Source of the DNA: Carnegiea gigantea
Lineage: Eukaryota > Streptophyta > Magnoliopsida > Caryophyllales > Cactaceae
Assembly: GCA_029747015.1 (NCBI GenBank)
Contig: JAKOGI010000027.1
Location: forward strand, 204,001-268,000
DNA: 64,000 nt
Direction: 5' to 3'
Made by a program: the position numbers and the translations under genes
Shown: positions 47,873-59,039 of the stretch, piece by piece
Numbering within the stretch: the first letter of the stretch is position 1
Layout: every line of letters begins with the position of its first letter
Notes under the pieces: model-generated
Told to the model about the DNA's origin: nothing
What the model saw: only the letters and a program-made list of their open reading frames with translations
The model's database searches: none

Positions 47873-48817
47873 TCAAGTTGGGATCAAAACAACGCTGTCT
47901 CCACTTTCAAGTCCATCAAGCCCTCCAAAAATACCAAAAACAAAAGCAACAAAAACAACCACAAAACAGAGTTTAACTAGCAATAATCTTCCTCCATGTC
48001 CACTTCCAAACCCTAATTTGCTCTCTCCTATTCGTTCCTCTTCACTCACTTGCTCCCCCACAACCACCACTTCTGTTTCTCTCTCCTCATTCTTCTCTGA
48101 AGAGAACCACCTGCCATTGAAACAGAGCATCCCAGGTGCTTCCTCCCCTGTTTCTCTCTCGCCACAGTCACCAGAAATTGAACTACAAACACTATGAATT
48201 TCACAATTTTCTTCAAAACCCACTTCACTTTCACCCTCAAAAAGCCCTTTTCGTTTCATTTCATCCTCCATAACCACCGGTTCTCTTTCTCGCTCCTCAT
48301 TTTTCTCCAAATCCCCAGAACAGAGCATCCTATGCTCTGTTCCTCTCGCATCGCAATCACCACAAATTGAACAAAAAGACCCCTGCATTTGGTCAATCCC
48401 ATCAGAACCCACTTCACTTTCATCCTCAAAAAGCCTCCTCCCCTTCAACTGCCTTCTTTCGATCGCCCATTTTCGCTCTCTTCGCAACTCCTCCTTCGCC
48501 AACTCATTCGTTCTCATCCTCCACACTTCCCCGCTCATTGTCACAGTGACTGGGGATGAAAATGGAGAATATTGTTGAACTCTTCTCGTGGGGTTTTGAA
48601 GGGAGGACATTAGATGCCGTGGAGAGCTATCAAACAGTTGTAGTTGGTGTTGAACAGAGTTACACTTGATTCTACTACTGCATTTCTTGATGGGTCTGAT
48701 TTTTGAGGATGATTGAGTGAAGGATCGCCAATCTTGTTCAAGGGTTTTGAATTTCTCCTGCAATGTCTCTGATGAATTGGGTCGTTTTGGTTCTTCTTGG
48801 ATTATCTTTTCTTCCAT
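47873..48817 (-). CDS. Unrecognised 314-aa protein with internal repeat and C-terminal membrane segment
   Basis: A single uninterrupted frame from ATG at 48817 to TGA at 47873. I do not recognise the family. Residues 1-100 are Ser/Gln/Lys-rich with EKFKTLEQDWRSF. Residues 103-130 are a charged helix (ELAKEELRRERKWAIERRQL). Two related units follow: about 128-178 (RLFEDESEVG ... CSICGDC ... MLC ... EKNEERE) and about 190-256 (KGLFEGESEVG ... CSSISGDC ... MLC ... EKNEERE), with a third trace at 273 (IGESKLGFG). A hydrophobic segment lies at about 278-299 (LLLVKLCFVVVFVAFVFGIF), followed by about 15 residues, a tail-anchor-like end. Length, the intact frame and codon regularity support a real gene. 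Its partners are unknown. Confidence 0.78.
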   Translation of the reverse strand: MEEKIIQEEPKRPNSSETLQEKFKTLEQDWRSFTQSSSKIRPIKKCSSRIKCNSVQHQLQLFDSSPRHLMSSLQNPTRRVQQYSPFSSPVTVTMSGEVWRMRTNELAKEELRRERKWAIERRQLKGRRLFEDESEVGSDGIDQMQGSFCSICGDCDARGTEHRMLCSGDLEKNEEREREPVVMEDEMKRKGLFEGESEVGFEENCEIHSVCSSISGDCGERETGEEAPGMLCFNGRWFSSEKNEERETEVVVVGEQVSEEERIGESKLGFGSGHGGRLLLVKLCFVVVFVAFVFGIFGGLDGLESGDSVVLIPT

Positions 48818-49619
48818 TGATGAGAGAGAAAGGGGGCGGGTTTGAGGCGTTTATCCCACGTTCTGGGTTAGAGATGTTGATTATGATTATCTCTAATCAA
48901 ATGGTTTTATCGGAGGTTTCGAATTTTGAAATGGGATGAGGTTTGTTGTGAGCATTGCTCCTCTTTTAACGCATGAATCACAACGGCATATTCATTATAT
49001 ATTAAACCGTCCAATCTATTCAAGCTAAATTGAGTTTTGATAATAGTAAAATAACCCTCCCCCCCAAACAAAAAATTTCAAATAGATTAATCCATTTTAG
49101 GGTTTCCAACCAACAAACAGAAAAAGAAACAAAACAAATACGGTGAAGAAAATTTGTGATGGTACAACTCTAGCTTTTTATGCAACAATAGTTACTCGAT
49201 TTTGGTATAACAGAAGTATAAAGAACAAAAAAGAAAAATGTGTTTTCTCGGATAGGACTCATGTTCACGCATTGTTTTTGAAGAAAATTTGTGGTTAAAG
49301 ACGTCTTTATCTTCTACGAACTGTATCATTAATCAAGAACGAAAAATTATTACAGAATAAACAAGTAAAACGCCAAAAAATCTAAAAACCCAATATTCAA
49401 AAAAGAAATAAAGGTTGACTTAGAGAACATCAAGCTAATTTTGAGTGTTAATTGTCCTGACATATCTAAAAAGCTACAAATTATGAAATTTGCAACTATT
49501 GAAAACTACTACACATGCACTTGGCTTGCATTAGCTAATGTGGCTACAACCAAATGACTTTCATATGGTTGCTAGCAATCACTTGCTTCAAGGTTTGGAA
49601 TTCTCTCACTATTTTTTCT
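48818..49619. other. Intergenic region between the 314-aa gene and the NAC gene
   Basis: It contains a TA-rich TATA-like stretch at about 48994-49004, the promoter side of the 314-aa gene, a 5'-truncated SINE (49144-49240) and the NAC 3' UTR. Confidence 0.55.
49144..49240 (+). mobile_element. 5'-truncated SINE
   Basis: It shares 'gaaaatttgtgatgg', 'ttactcgattttggt' and an A-rich end with the SINE at 51740-51907. Confidence 0.45.
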
Positions 49620-52600
49620 CTAGTAAGTGGGCCAGTAGTTGTCAAACTGGTCAACACAGTTCTCCATGTTCATGAACCTACTTCCTGGCCCATTCCCATG
49701 CATGCTATTCATGTCTAGTGATCCATACCCATTTTGATCCAGCCCATTCAACATGGATGAGGCAACATCATGGGCCCCCTGTGGGTTGATCATGGGCCTT
49801 AGGGTTGGACCCTGAGGTCCGGCATCGGCGCCACCAAGGTTCAAATTTAGGCCTGAAATGGTAAACCCTGCTCCACCAGCGCCACCTCCGAGGGGATAGT
49901 TGAGATGGGGTTGGATAGGTATGTTTGCACTAGTGGAGCCACCATTGCGTAGGGCTCGTGAGAGCTCAGCCAGCTCAACATTGTTCATCATGTAGCTTCT
50001 TCCAAGTGGGAATTGAGTGGGGTCTACAGGGACCATAGGAGATCCCAGAAGATGACTCGAACCCATTTCTAGGTTGATTGCCCTCGAGGACTGAGTTGTT
50101 GGGAATTTCTTGATTCCTGCACTCTTTTGGAAAACTCTACATACAACCCATTCGTCCTGTTTGTAGAATGTAATACAGTGTAACAGTTAGATCGACATGT
50201 TCAGGTAAATTTAAACATATACAAAGAAATTCATCACAAAAAAGGGCACTGCAAAATTACAAAATCTACTTCAAATACATTTATTATGATATTAAGAAAA
50301 AGCTCTTAGCTTCCACACATCACACGATTATATTATCGGTTGAACTGAGCACATTCTACCTAATTATTTTCATGACATTATAATTGTACATGGGTTACGA
50401 CTAAACTAATAAGCCAAGAGGTGAAGACACAATGAAAGCACATAAATTATAGACCTAGTACATTATTATTATTTTTATTTTCAAGTTCATCAATTTTTAA
50501 AATACCACTACATGTGCCTCGTCCAATTCAATGTTTAGTAATTAAGGTTCAAGAAGCTTGTAGTTTTGATACAATTAGGTAAATTTAGCTCACCCTTCGG
50601 CTAGCACTCTGCTTCAGTTGTTCCAAATATATAAATATAGTAGAAAAAACATGGTAGTTACTCTTCAAAGGCACAATAATAGCTAACAGTGAGAAAGAAG
50701 TTAAGTCCAAATGAGAAGAAAAATAATGACTGGCTTGACCAGCAACCTTAACTTCCTGCATGCTCTATGAAGTACAAATTAAACTTCATGAATAAATGTG
50801 TGGGGTTAGTTTTGAAGTATGACACTAATCTAGCTACTTGCACAAGAAATAGTCCCATATGTGCATAGCCCTTTAGAAGAACTTGAGCTTGTTGTAGTGC
50901 TTTTAGTACATTTCTATATATATATATATATGTGCGTATATTCTTGAATTAGTTAAACAACGTTTGGCGAGATCAAGTTATAGCTTAAAACTAAATCAGG
51001 TATGTGATTAATTGTATGCAATTTTTAGTTTAGACTCATTTGAAGAGAAGCGAAGCTAAGTAAGAACATGAAGTAAATTACAACATGTGATACGGTTGTT
51101 TAGCACTAATCAGTATTAATATTCCAAATCATAAAAGTCCGATCCTTTTACGCTCATTGAATCCATGTTTTAGTGGAAGTAAAGAGTGGATCACTTCTTA
51201 GATTAAGATATGAATAACTCTAATAAGTTATAGTATCCGAAATGAGTCTTCAATTTTCTATGTAACCCTAACCAACTCCATTACAGTCGAAATACTAACA
51301 TTTTTCTCAAATTTCAGCTGTCTTTAACAAGTTCCAAATTGTCCCATCTTTGAATTACTTGTGTTCATAAACAAGGTTTTAGCTCTATATACATGGATGC
51401 AATCATGCAGATAAACCATGTCCCTTTAGGGATGCGAAATTACTGAGAACACTCAAAATCCCATGATCCATGCATAAGACACAAGTTAAATTAAGTGAAT
51501 CAAGCACCTGATTAGCTGAATTCTCTGATCTCCCCCCCCCCCAAAAAAAATCCTGCATTTCTATAGCGTGATTCTACGTGGCTGCATCTATGACCATGAT
51601 TAGAGCCTGATTTGAGGGAAAATTAATCTCTCATCTTGAAATCTTAATGTATAAGCTTTGATATATTGTATCTTAAAAAACAAAAGGCAAGCAAGGGAGT
51701 GGATTAATACACAACTGTTTGGACATAAATTGTTCCTTAAGTAATACAGATTGGTTTAAATAGTTTGACACTTGTTCCCTCCTAAATAAAGTCTTGGGTT
51801 CGAATCTTATAAATAGAGAAAATTTGTGATGGGAGAGCTCTACTCCATATTGGACTAACATTAGTTCGATTTTAGTGAAATCAAGGATCTAAGATGCAAA
51901 AAAAAAGGGAATTTACCACATTGGATAGTATGAGGCCACTAGATTATTGATAGTGTCACTCACTTACTCTATCAATTGTAAAATAGCATATAAAATTATT
52001 CTTGTTTCAACGTGCTTAACCTTGCATCTTTGCAACTTTTGGACGTGGCTGGTGCAACCTCTAATTTCACATATAATATTTAGTTAAAATATGGATAGCT
52101 AAATAATTTTGAAACAATAGTTTCATGTTGATTTAATAAGATGGTAGTTTTCTTTGTTGATTATAGGGAATGAAACTTTATCTTTACTGTTATATGTGGT
52201 TATCATGATGTCTAACTATTATTAGGGTTTAATCGGATGAAACCCCTCTATCATCCAAAGGAAGGTGATTGATTTCCACTATATCATATTTGAGGAGTAC
52301 TTTCTTTATAAATTTGAAGGTTATCTACATCTATTAATAAGAGCTCATTTACAAAATTAAAGACTCCAATATGAATTTCAAGAATCCTACTTAAAATTTT
52401 AACAATTTCAGAATTGTAATAAAAAAATTCGAGTTGCAAATGATCCAAAACAACACATCAAATGAAGAAAGTATATAGAGCCAATGATAAAACTAGAATA
52501 AGTTGAGGACATAGTTGAACATATTTTTGTGAGATGAGACGACAATATTTTTCGTGGTTTACTTTAGCTGTATAGGGAGAGGTTAAAAAGACCATAGTGT

Positions 52601-53911
52601 ATAGTGAACATTATTGCATACCTTGGCACTCCTATAGGCAGATTTGGAGTGAACACGATATTCATGCATGACCCAGTTGGTCTTCTCACCACGGGGAGCC
52701 CTCCCTCGGTAAAAAACCAAGGTCTTCTTCATCCCCACCAACTCCGAGGACACACTGTTGTAGATCTCCTTATCTTTTCCGGTGGTCTTCCAGTATCCGG
52801 TGTTCGTTGCCCGGTTTGTTCTCACCCCTGTTGGGTACTTCCTGTCCCTTAGGCTGAAGAAATACCATTCTTTCTCTCCCATTTTCGCTTTTCCTGTCAA
52901 ATTACACGTATATTTATTGGTAATTATTTGATCTACTATAGCCCATCTAGTGTATAATTTGAATATCATACAGTATTGAATAATGGGCAGAAATTAAAAG
53001 GATCAGAAAGGGAAGGGGAGATCAAAGGGAGAAGTTTTTCCTCCTCGTACTTAAGATTAACGACAAACCTAACTGTTCTATTAAAACAGGAAGAACTAAA
53101 GCGGAGCTTTGATCACCATATCTCTATTTTTGCGAATTGTTTATAAAATTATATGTATAATCTCATTTTTTTTTTTTCGACTGAGTTAATCTTCTAAGAT
53201 ACTCATGCACCTTGATATTTAGCGAAGACTCTATACTTCCCTACAATTATTCATCTCATCCAAGCATGAATATTTTCCCCAGCCCAATCAATAAGACAAA
53301 CATAAACACATGTTAGAGATATATAGAGAGAGAGAGACAAAAATATATTCAAATTTAGACTTACAAATGCTCAACTAAAAAAATTTATACAGCATCTCCA
53401 GCTGACTTGTACATTTTAATTAGAAGAAATATCTTCTCTCTCAAAAAAAAAAAAAAGAAGGATAATTGTTGTGTTATATTTAATTATGTGAGATATATAT
53501 TATATATTGGCTAATCACCTTATAGCTATTCCTCTTGATGAACCTTAATATTTAGCCTACAACTCCAGAAAACTTCTGTCTGTCTTTTCTCAAGATACAT
53601 CCCTAATCTGCCATCAGAAGATCTGCAACTCTGTAGTTTCCACAACAAGAAGGGAAGATATTTCAAGCATGCATGGCTGCCATGCAGACACAGTAAGAAG
53701 TACCTGGAAGATCCCATGGTTCAGACTTGTTGAGATCTACGTCTCCAATGGCTCGAGCAGCGAAGGTGGCATCGGAGATCTTGTTGACGAGGTAGTAAGT
53801 GATAAGCTCCTCATCTGTAGGATGAAATCGAAATCCCGGTGGCAAACTCTCATCCTTTATTGCTACCGCTTGTTGTTGTTGTTGCTGCTGTTGCTGATCT
53901 CCCCCTTCCAT
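49620..53911 (-). CDS. NAC058: NAC-domain transcription factor, NAC058-like (338 aa)
   Basis: Exons: 53911-53704, 52893-52622, 50156-49620; 1017 bases in phase. After a Gln-rich start (nine Gln at residues 6-14) comes the full NAC domain, residues 23-167. Subdomain A is [21 protein letters not shown] is EPWDLPG, C is [17 protein letters not shown] is [19 protein letters not shown] with WVMHEYR, and E is [12 protein letters not shown]. Introns are at the usual two NAC positions. The C-terminal region has [19 protein letters not shown] and ends [13 protein letters not shown], features I remember from Arabidopsis NAC058 (At3g18400) rather than from CUC1/2 or ORE1. No miR164 target (EHVPCFS-type coding) is seen. 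NAC058-type factors act in the nucleus; reported links are to seed-coat and barrier-polymer genes. The assignment within the NAC family is from memory. Confidence 0.92.
50157..52621. other. Second intron of the NAC gene
   Basis: 2.5 kb. It holds a TA repeat near 50917-50932, a C11 run (51532-51542) and a SINE (51740-51907). No coding signal was seen. Confidence 0.8.
51740..51907 (+). mobile_element. SINE
   Basis: A B box GGTTCGAATCTT lies at about 51787-51798. The body ends in A9 at about 51899-51907. It shares its 3' half with the copy at 49144. Confidence 0.55.
52894..53703. other. First intron of the NAC gene
   Basis: 810 bp; nothing recognised beyond T/A-rich runs. Confidence 0.85.
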
Positions 53912-55135
53912 GATAACTAACTAATTAATCTTACTAATCTCCCTTTTATTTCTTCTTGATCTTTCTAACTACCTAGCTAGCTTTTTTGATGGACCACTAT
54001 TCTTAGCTTCTCTCCTGCAACAATACATAACATTAGTTAGCCACAAGTAAAAGCGTGATAATTAGCTTCCATGCATCTGTCTAAATAGTTAAAAGGTATG
54101 ATTTATTCATGCATGTATATATCTCCTGGTTCGACTTGTTTTTTCCGATAATTGATACAACCTGTAAAGCACCCGAAACTCAATTATGGGAGAAGAGTGT
54201 GAATTCTTCATCTACCTCCTAGCGAGCGAGCGAGCGAGCGAGAGAGAGAGAGAGACAGGAGAGAGAAAGGGTTAATTGGTAGTACAAGTATATAAGATGG
54301 ATGGAAAGGAAGCTTTTTCTAGCATAGCTAGGGTTTATTACTGTGGAAGGGCAGGGTGAATGTATATGTGTGTGTTTGAAGCTCTCACCTACTATGCACC
54401 TTGAAATACAAGGCGCCTATTTCATAATTGTTATTTATCTTCTCCTGAATTTTTAGTATTGGGAGGTCGTTGAAGAAATACCTTATTTTAGGCTGCAAGG
54501 TTGCTCTCTCCTTTTCTTATCTTTTTTTTTTTCCCAATGTTTTTTGGTTTGTCTTTTAGCTATATTTTGTTGGCCTCATTCTATTTGATTATTTTTTAAA
54601 AAAAAAGAAAAATAGGGTTTAATTTGTGTTCGGTGTATTATGTTATTGCAAATCTAAATGAATTAAGTTAGAAATTATGCAGAAACAGTGTTCACGTTTC
54701 CTGATAAAAGAGCAGTGAACAGAACTTTTCAGTACTAGCTTGATTCCCTTCAGATAGTTATCTGATAATCCAACATAACTATTCCACTTGTATGACCTTT
54801 ACTGTGTCACTGTGTTCCTTTGCACTTAGGGGAGTGCCCCCCCTGCCTCACTCGAGCTCTTGTCATTAGGAGAACCCTTGTTTACAATTAGGTTTGGTAA
54901 AAATACGGGTTCAACTTGAGTTGGGTCTGGACAAATTAGATATTCGGACAAAAATTTCATACCCGAACCTTGATCGGATTATAAATCGAACATTCTGGTA
55001 AGACTCGTACCAGGAACTGGATGTTCGATGTCCGGATCCGGTTGTTCGAATGTCCGAACTTGTGATATAATTTTTGGACATTCTGAATGAAATTTTGTAT
55101 GACCAAACCCGAATCCGATTTTTCAGCATCCGAAC
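53912..55135. other. NAC 5' UTR and promoter region
   Basis: It contains the GA tract, a TATA-like site and, from about 54,890, DNA rich in 'ccgaacccgaa' words related to the tandem duplication that follows. No gene. Confidence 0.55.
54222..54256. repeat. (GAGC)n/(GA)n tract in the NAC 5' UTR region
   Basis: GCGAGCGAGC units run into a GA repeat. It lies about 310 bp upstream of the NAC ATG and just downstream of a TATA-like TTATATAC (about 54287-54296, minus strand), so it is probably transcribed as a CT-rich leader. Confidence 0.7.
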
Positions 55136-56506
55136 CCCATTGTTCGAAATCATTTTTATAAAATTTTTGGAGAATGTTTACCAAAATTACACATAAATCT
55201 AGTTATCTAATGTCCGAATTCCGTTGTCCGAACCCGAAATAGTTTAAAATCCGGACAACCTGAATCTGAATTCGATTATCGAGACCTGAACCCGACCTGG
55301 ATTTAAATTCGGACGTGACTGATTATCCGAACTTTGAATTCAAATAAAAAATTTGAAAGCATATTTGATTTTTTTCGGGTTGGATAAATTTGGTTAATTG
55401 AGCCGGACGAATTTTTGCGAGCCTTATTTACAATGCCTTATCTTACACTTCTGTTTCAAAAGCAAAATTTGGTCAAGGTTAATTAAGCAACTCCCAAACT
55501 TATGCTAGTTTCTCCAAACTTATGTAATTTATTACATTTATAAATGTTACCTAAAAAATGAAAAGTCATATATAGGTTATAATCATTAACACAAAATTAA
55601 ATGTTTTTGTTTTTTCCTTCATCAAAATTACTGTAATACCGTCAAATTAAAATACAGCAAAATTTGAAACTACTTCAATGGGTAGTTAAAGTTGCAAGCA
55701 AGACTTCCGTTATATTTCACATTTTGTTAAAATATTTGGAAATTCAAAGTTGCAAAGCAAAATTTGAAAATACAGCGTTCGGACCCAGATGTTCGAAATT
55801 GTTTTTATAAATTTTTTCAGAGAATTCGTACCCAAATTACATATAAATCGGATTGTCCGATGTTTGAGCTTGGTTGTCCGAACCCGAAATAGTTTAAACA
55901 TAACCCGAGTCCAAATCCAAATACCCAAGGATTTAAATTCGGATATAACCGATTGTCAGAACTTTGAATTCGGGCAAAAAATTTGCGACTATTCCCCATT
56001 TTTTTCAAGTCAGTCAAATTTGATTAATCGAGTTAAGTGGATTTTTGCGAGCCCTATTTACAATGCCTTATCTCACACTTCTTTTAAAGAAAGCAAAATT
56101 TGGTCAAGGTTAATTAAGCAACGCCCAAAGTTATGCTAGTTTCTCCAAACTTATGTGATTTATTACATTTATAAATGTTATCTTAAAAATGAAAAGTCAT
56201 ATCTAGATTTTAATCATCTAATACTATATATAAAAGAAATTGTGAGATTTATTACATTGAGATTGAACAATTATTGTATGACTCTTGCAAAGTATTATAT
56301 ATTTATTTAAAAAGTTAATCCGTAGCAACGCACCTGTCTTAGCTAGTTATACAAAATTAAATAATGTTTATGTTTTTCCCTTATCAAAATTACTATAATA
56401 TCATCAAATTAAAATATAGCAAAATTTGAATCTACTTCACTCGGTAGTTAAAGCTGCAAAGCAAGACTTTCGTTATTATTTCACATTTTGCTAAAATATT
56501 TGGAAA
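55136..56506. repeat. Tandem segmental duplication (two ~0.6-kb copies)
   Basis: Copy A is about 55136-55742 and copy B about 55788-56506. They share long stretches such as 'gcaaaatttggtcaaggtta', 'tttctccaaacttatg' and 'gggtagttaaagttgca'-like text in the same order. Copy B is longer because of the inserted Helitron. The 'ccgaacccgaaatagttt' parts suggest transposon origin. Confidence 0.8.
56217..56346. mobile_element. 130-bp Helitron-like insertion
   Basis: It begins TCTAATACTATATATAAAAG, ends CTAG, and sits between A and T with no target duplication. Near the 3' end is a decayed GC-rich hairpin (CCGTAGCAACGCACCTG). Copy A of the tandem duplication shows the empty site (ATCA/TTAACAC against ATCA/[insert]/TTATAC). 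Confidence 0.75.
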
Positions 56507-56995
56507 AACGAGAAGTAGTGTCACCATATGTAAAACCAACAATTAATAAATTTTGAAATTGAATTATTACGTCACTAATAGTGCATGCATGCCATGAAGA
56601 TTAAAAGGTATATATGCTTTTATATAGTAGGTTTCAAACTCTATGTAATCTTATATGGCAAACTATGAAAGCGTGATAACTTCGAATGCAATATTGATCC
56701 AACTGTTCAAACATTTTGATCAAAATTAGTAATGAAGGTTACAACTTATAAACTGCCATATTTTTCAAATCAATATAGACAAATTATGATGATATAATTG
56801 CTATAAGATTTTCAATTTAATTAATATAATTTATTTTAGTTTAAACCCAATTAATGTAATTAGCTACTAAAAACTTTAGCAACGGTTAAGAAAAATATTT
56901 TAAAGCGTACATATTTGATTCACTTATTAAACGGGCACATCGCAGTCCTCTAAGGAGTTAGACCTATCGGGGGGCTAAAAGAAGACAAAAGGAGA

Positions 56996-58230
56996 ATGGA
57001 AGGAGGGAGAGGAGATCAGCAACAGTTTTCCATCTTTGTCAATAATATTCCAGAGGAGCTAGATCAATATAGGCTAAAAGGATCTTCCTTAAAGCAGGTA
57101 GGGTATGCGATGTGTACATCCCACATAAAAGAACAAGAAGATTTAAGTTGCAGTTTGGTTTTGTGAGATTCTGGAAAAAGGAGGAAGCAGATAGAAATAT
57201 GAAGATGTTTGACAAAGCAATTATCAGGGGAAGAAAAATTGAGTAGAAGTTGCTAAGTTTGAGAAGGGTGAGAGGAAAAGAGACAGCCGAAGCATGCACA
57301 GCAAAGGATGTACACTCTGTATACGATTGGTGGAGGCTAAAGCAAACCAAGAGTCACCAGAAAAGGAACCAGGTTCAAATTTGAATTGCGAAGACCAACA
57401 GACACAACACAACGATAGTACCTCCTCAAATGCCATAACTAGAACTGCAGTTGTCAGCCATAATGGGTATTCAGAAGAAGTGTTTAAAATTAGCCAGCAT
57501 TCAAAACCTTTCGAAGTTACAAAAGTCAAGCCGCCTTCGGGGTTCGAAAATGATAACATTAACGCAATAAACAATATGGACGCAGAATACAATCCCCAGA
57601 AGTTGGAACATGAAGAGCAGGCATTGGAAGATAGAGATTATTCAAACAGCTTGGACGGCAATCTGGAACCGACGCCTGTTTATGAAAAAATACACAACAA
57701 AAAGACAGCACAACCTTTGGAAATTGCATTAGCACATCAAGAGTCAGAGGATGTGGAGCAACAGCCACCCGGCTTCGAGAAATAAGTAATTAATGAGGCT
57801 AATAATTTAGATATTAATACTCCCCCCCCCCCACACTATAGAATTTGGGGAGAATCCAGTGGAGGAAGTTGAAATTCGAATTCATCAAATTATGACAAGT
57901 AGTGAACCTGAAAAGCCACCAGGGTTTGAGTTGACGAATATCTCAACTCAAAGGAATTTGAATGAGCAAATGAGGCAAGACAGGAAGGGGAGCACCAAAA
58001 AAATCCTCAAGAAAAAGATTGAGTCAACCCAAAAGGCAAGGCTCAATTGCAATCGGAAAAGCGAAAGTGTTAGGACTACAGAGAGTCAAAAACAGTTAGC
58101 CAATGAATCTTTAGAGGTTGGTAAATTGCTGGGGCTTGTAGTGGTGGATAACCAAAAAGGAGCTTTTAGAAGAATTACAAGATCTCTAAAGAAGTCACAA
58201 AAGACTGCAGTTAAGAAAGACGAGGAATAA
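56996..58230 (+). pseudogene. LINE ORF1 (RRM-containing) pseudogene
   Basis: From an ATG at 56996 (MEGGRGDQQQFSIFVNNIPEE), switching frames, the sequence spells an RNA-recognition motif: RVCDVYIPHKRTRRFKLQ then FGFVRFWKKEEADRN. Open frames at 57294-57785 and 57859-58230 follow, carrying PPSGFE, QQPPGFEK and EKPPGFEL boxes and ending ESLEVGKLLGLVVV, similar to plant L1-type LINE ORF1. At least three frameshifts or stops break it. Confidence 0.65.
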
Positions 58231-59035
58231 CTCTTGGCCAGACATCATGGAAACTTAGGGATTATATGATGTGGTATGAGGCGATATTGCATCTGAAGGT
58301 GTTCCTGTAGTCCGGAATTGGATATATTCATTATAAAATTCAAGAATTTTTCTTGAAGCATTTTATCGAACATGTGGTGGGCACTTTGTGTATGATCTTC
58401 ATGGCACTGGTTTGTAGATGATTTGGTGGAGAAAAAGTAGAAGTAGAGAGTTTTGAGGGGTTCACATAGTTAGAAACAGGCTATTTTAGATTTTTCGCCT
58501 TTGGTTTCGGGGTTCCTCAGATCAAGGTACGTCAGAAATGGAGTTGGAGTGTAGATTGCAGTGGCGGTTTTGATGTTTGCTGTCTGGGTTTGTGTTTTAG
58601 AAACTATTGAAGTTCGGTGGTTTTGTTGGATTGGATTGATGCTCAAGGAAAAGGAGTGGGTATTTCGAATATGGTAGTGCGAGGAGGAATAAATTCTAAG
58701 GTGGTAGTACAATAGTGGATGGGCTTTGGAAAAATGACACACAAAGACGAGTGAACGAAGTGGCTGATGTACTTGCCTGTAACTACAGGTCTCCTTTGCC
58801 CCTCTATGATTTTTTTTGCTTTAGTGGATGAATAGGTCCAGGTTGCGGGTGTTTTCATAGGTGATGGTTATTGTCCCACATTGCCAAGGATGAGGAGTTT
58901 ATATATAGCTGAATATTGAGCATAGATTTAGATTTAGTTTGTGAGCTATTTGATTTGTACTGTAGTGCTTCAATCGTTTGTTGTGGTCTTCTATTATGTG
59001 GTCTTTAGCCGTTTAGCTTAATAATAATCGAAAAA
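58231..59035 (+). mobile_element. LINE remnant: RNase H tail and 3' end
   Basis: NEVADVLACNYRSPLP at about 58754-58801 resembles the C-terminal motif of the LINE RNase H domain. The segment ends near an A7 run (59031-59037). Reverse transcriptase and endonuclease are absent, so most of ORF2 has been deleted. Confidence 0.5.
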
Positions 59036-59039
59036 AAGG

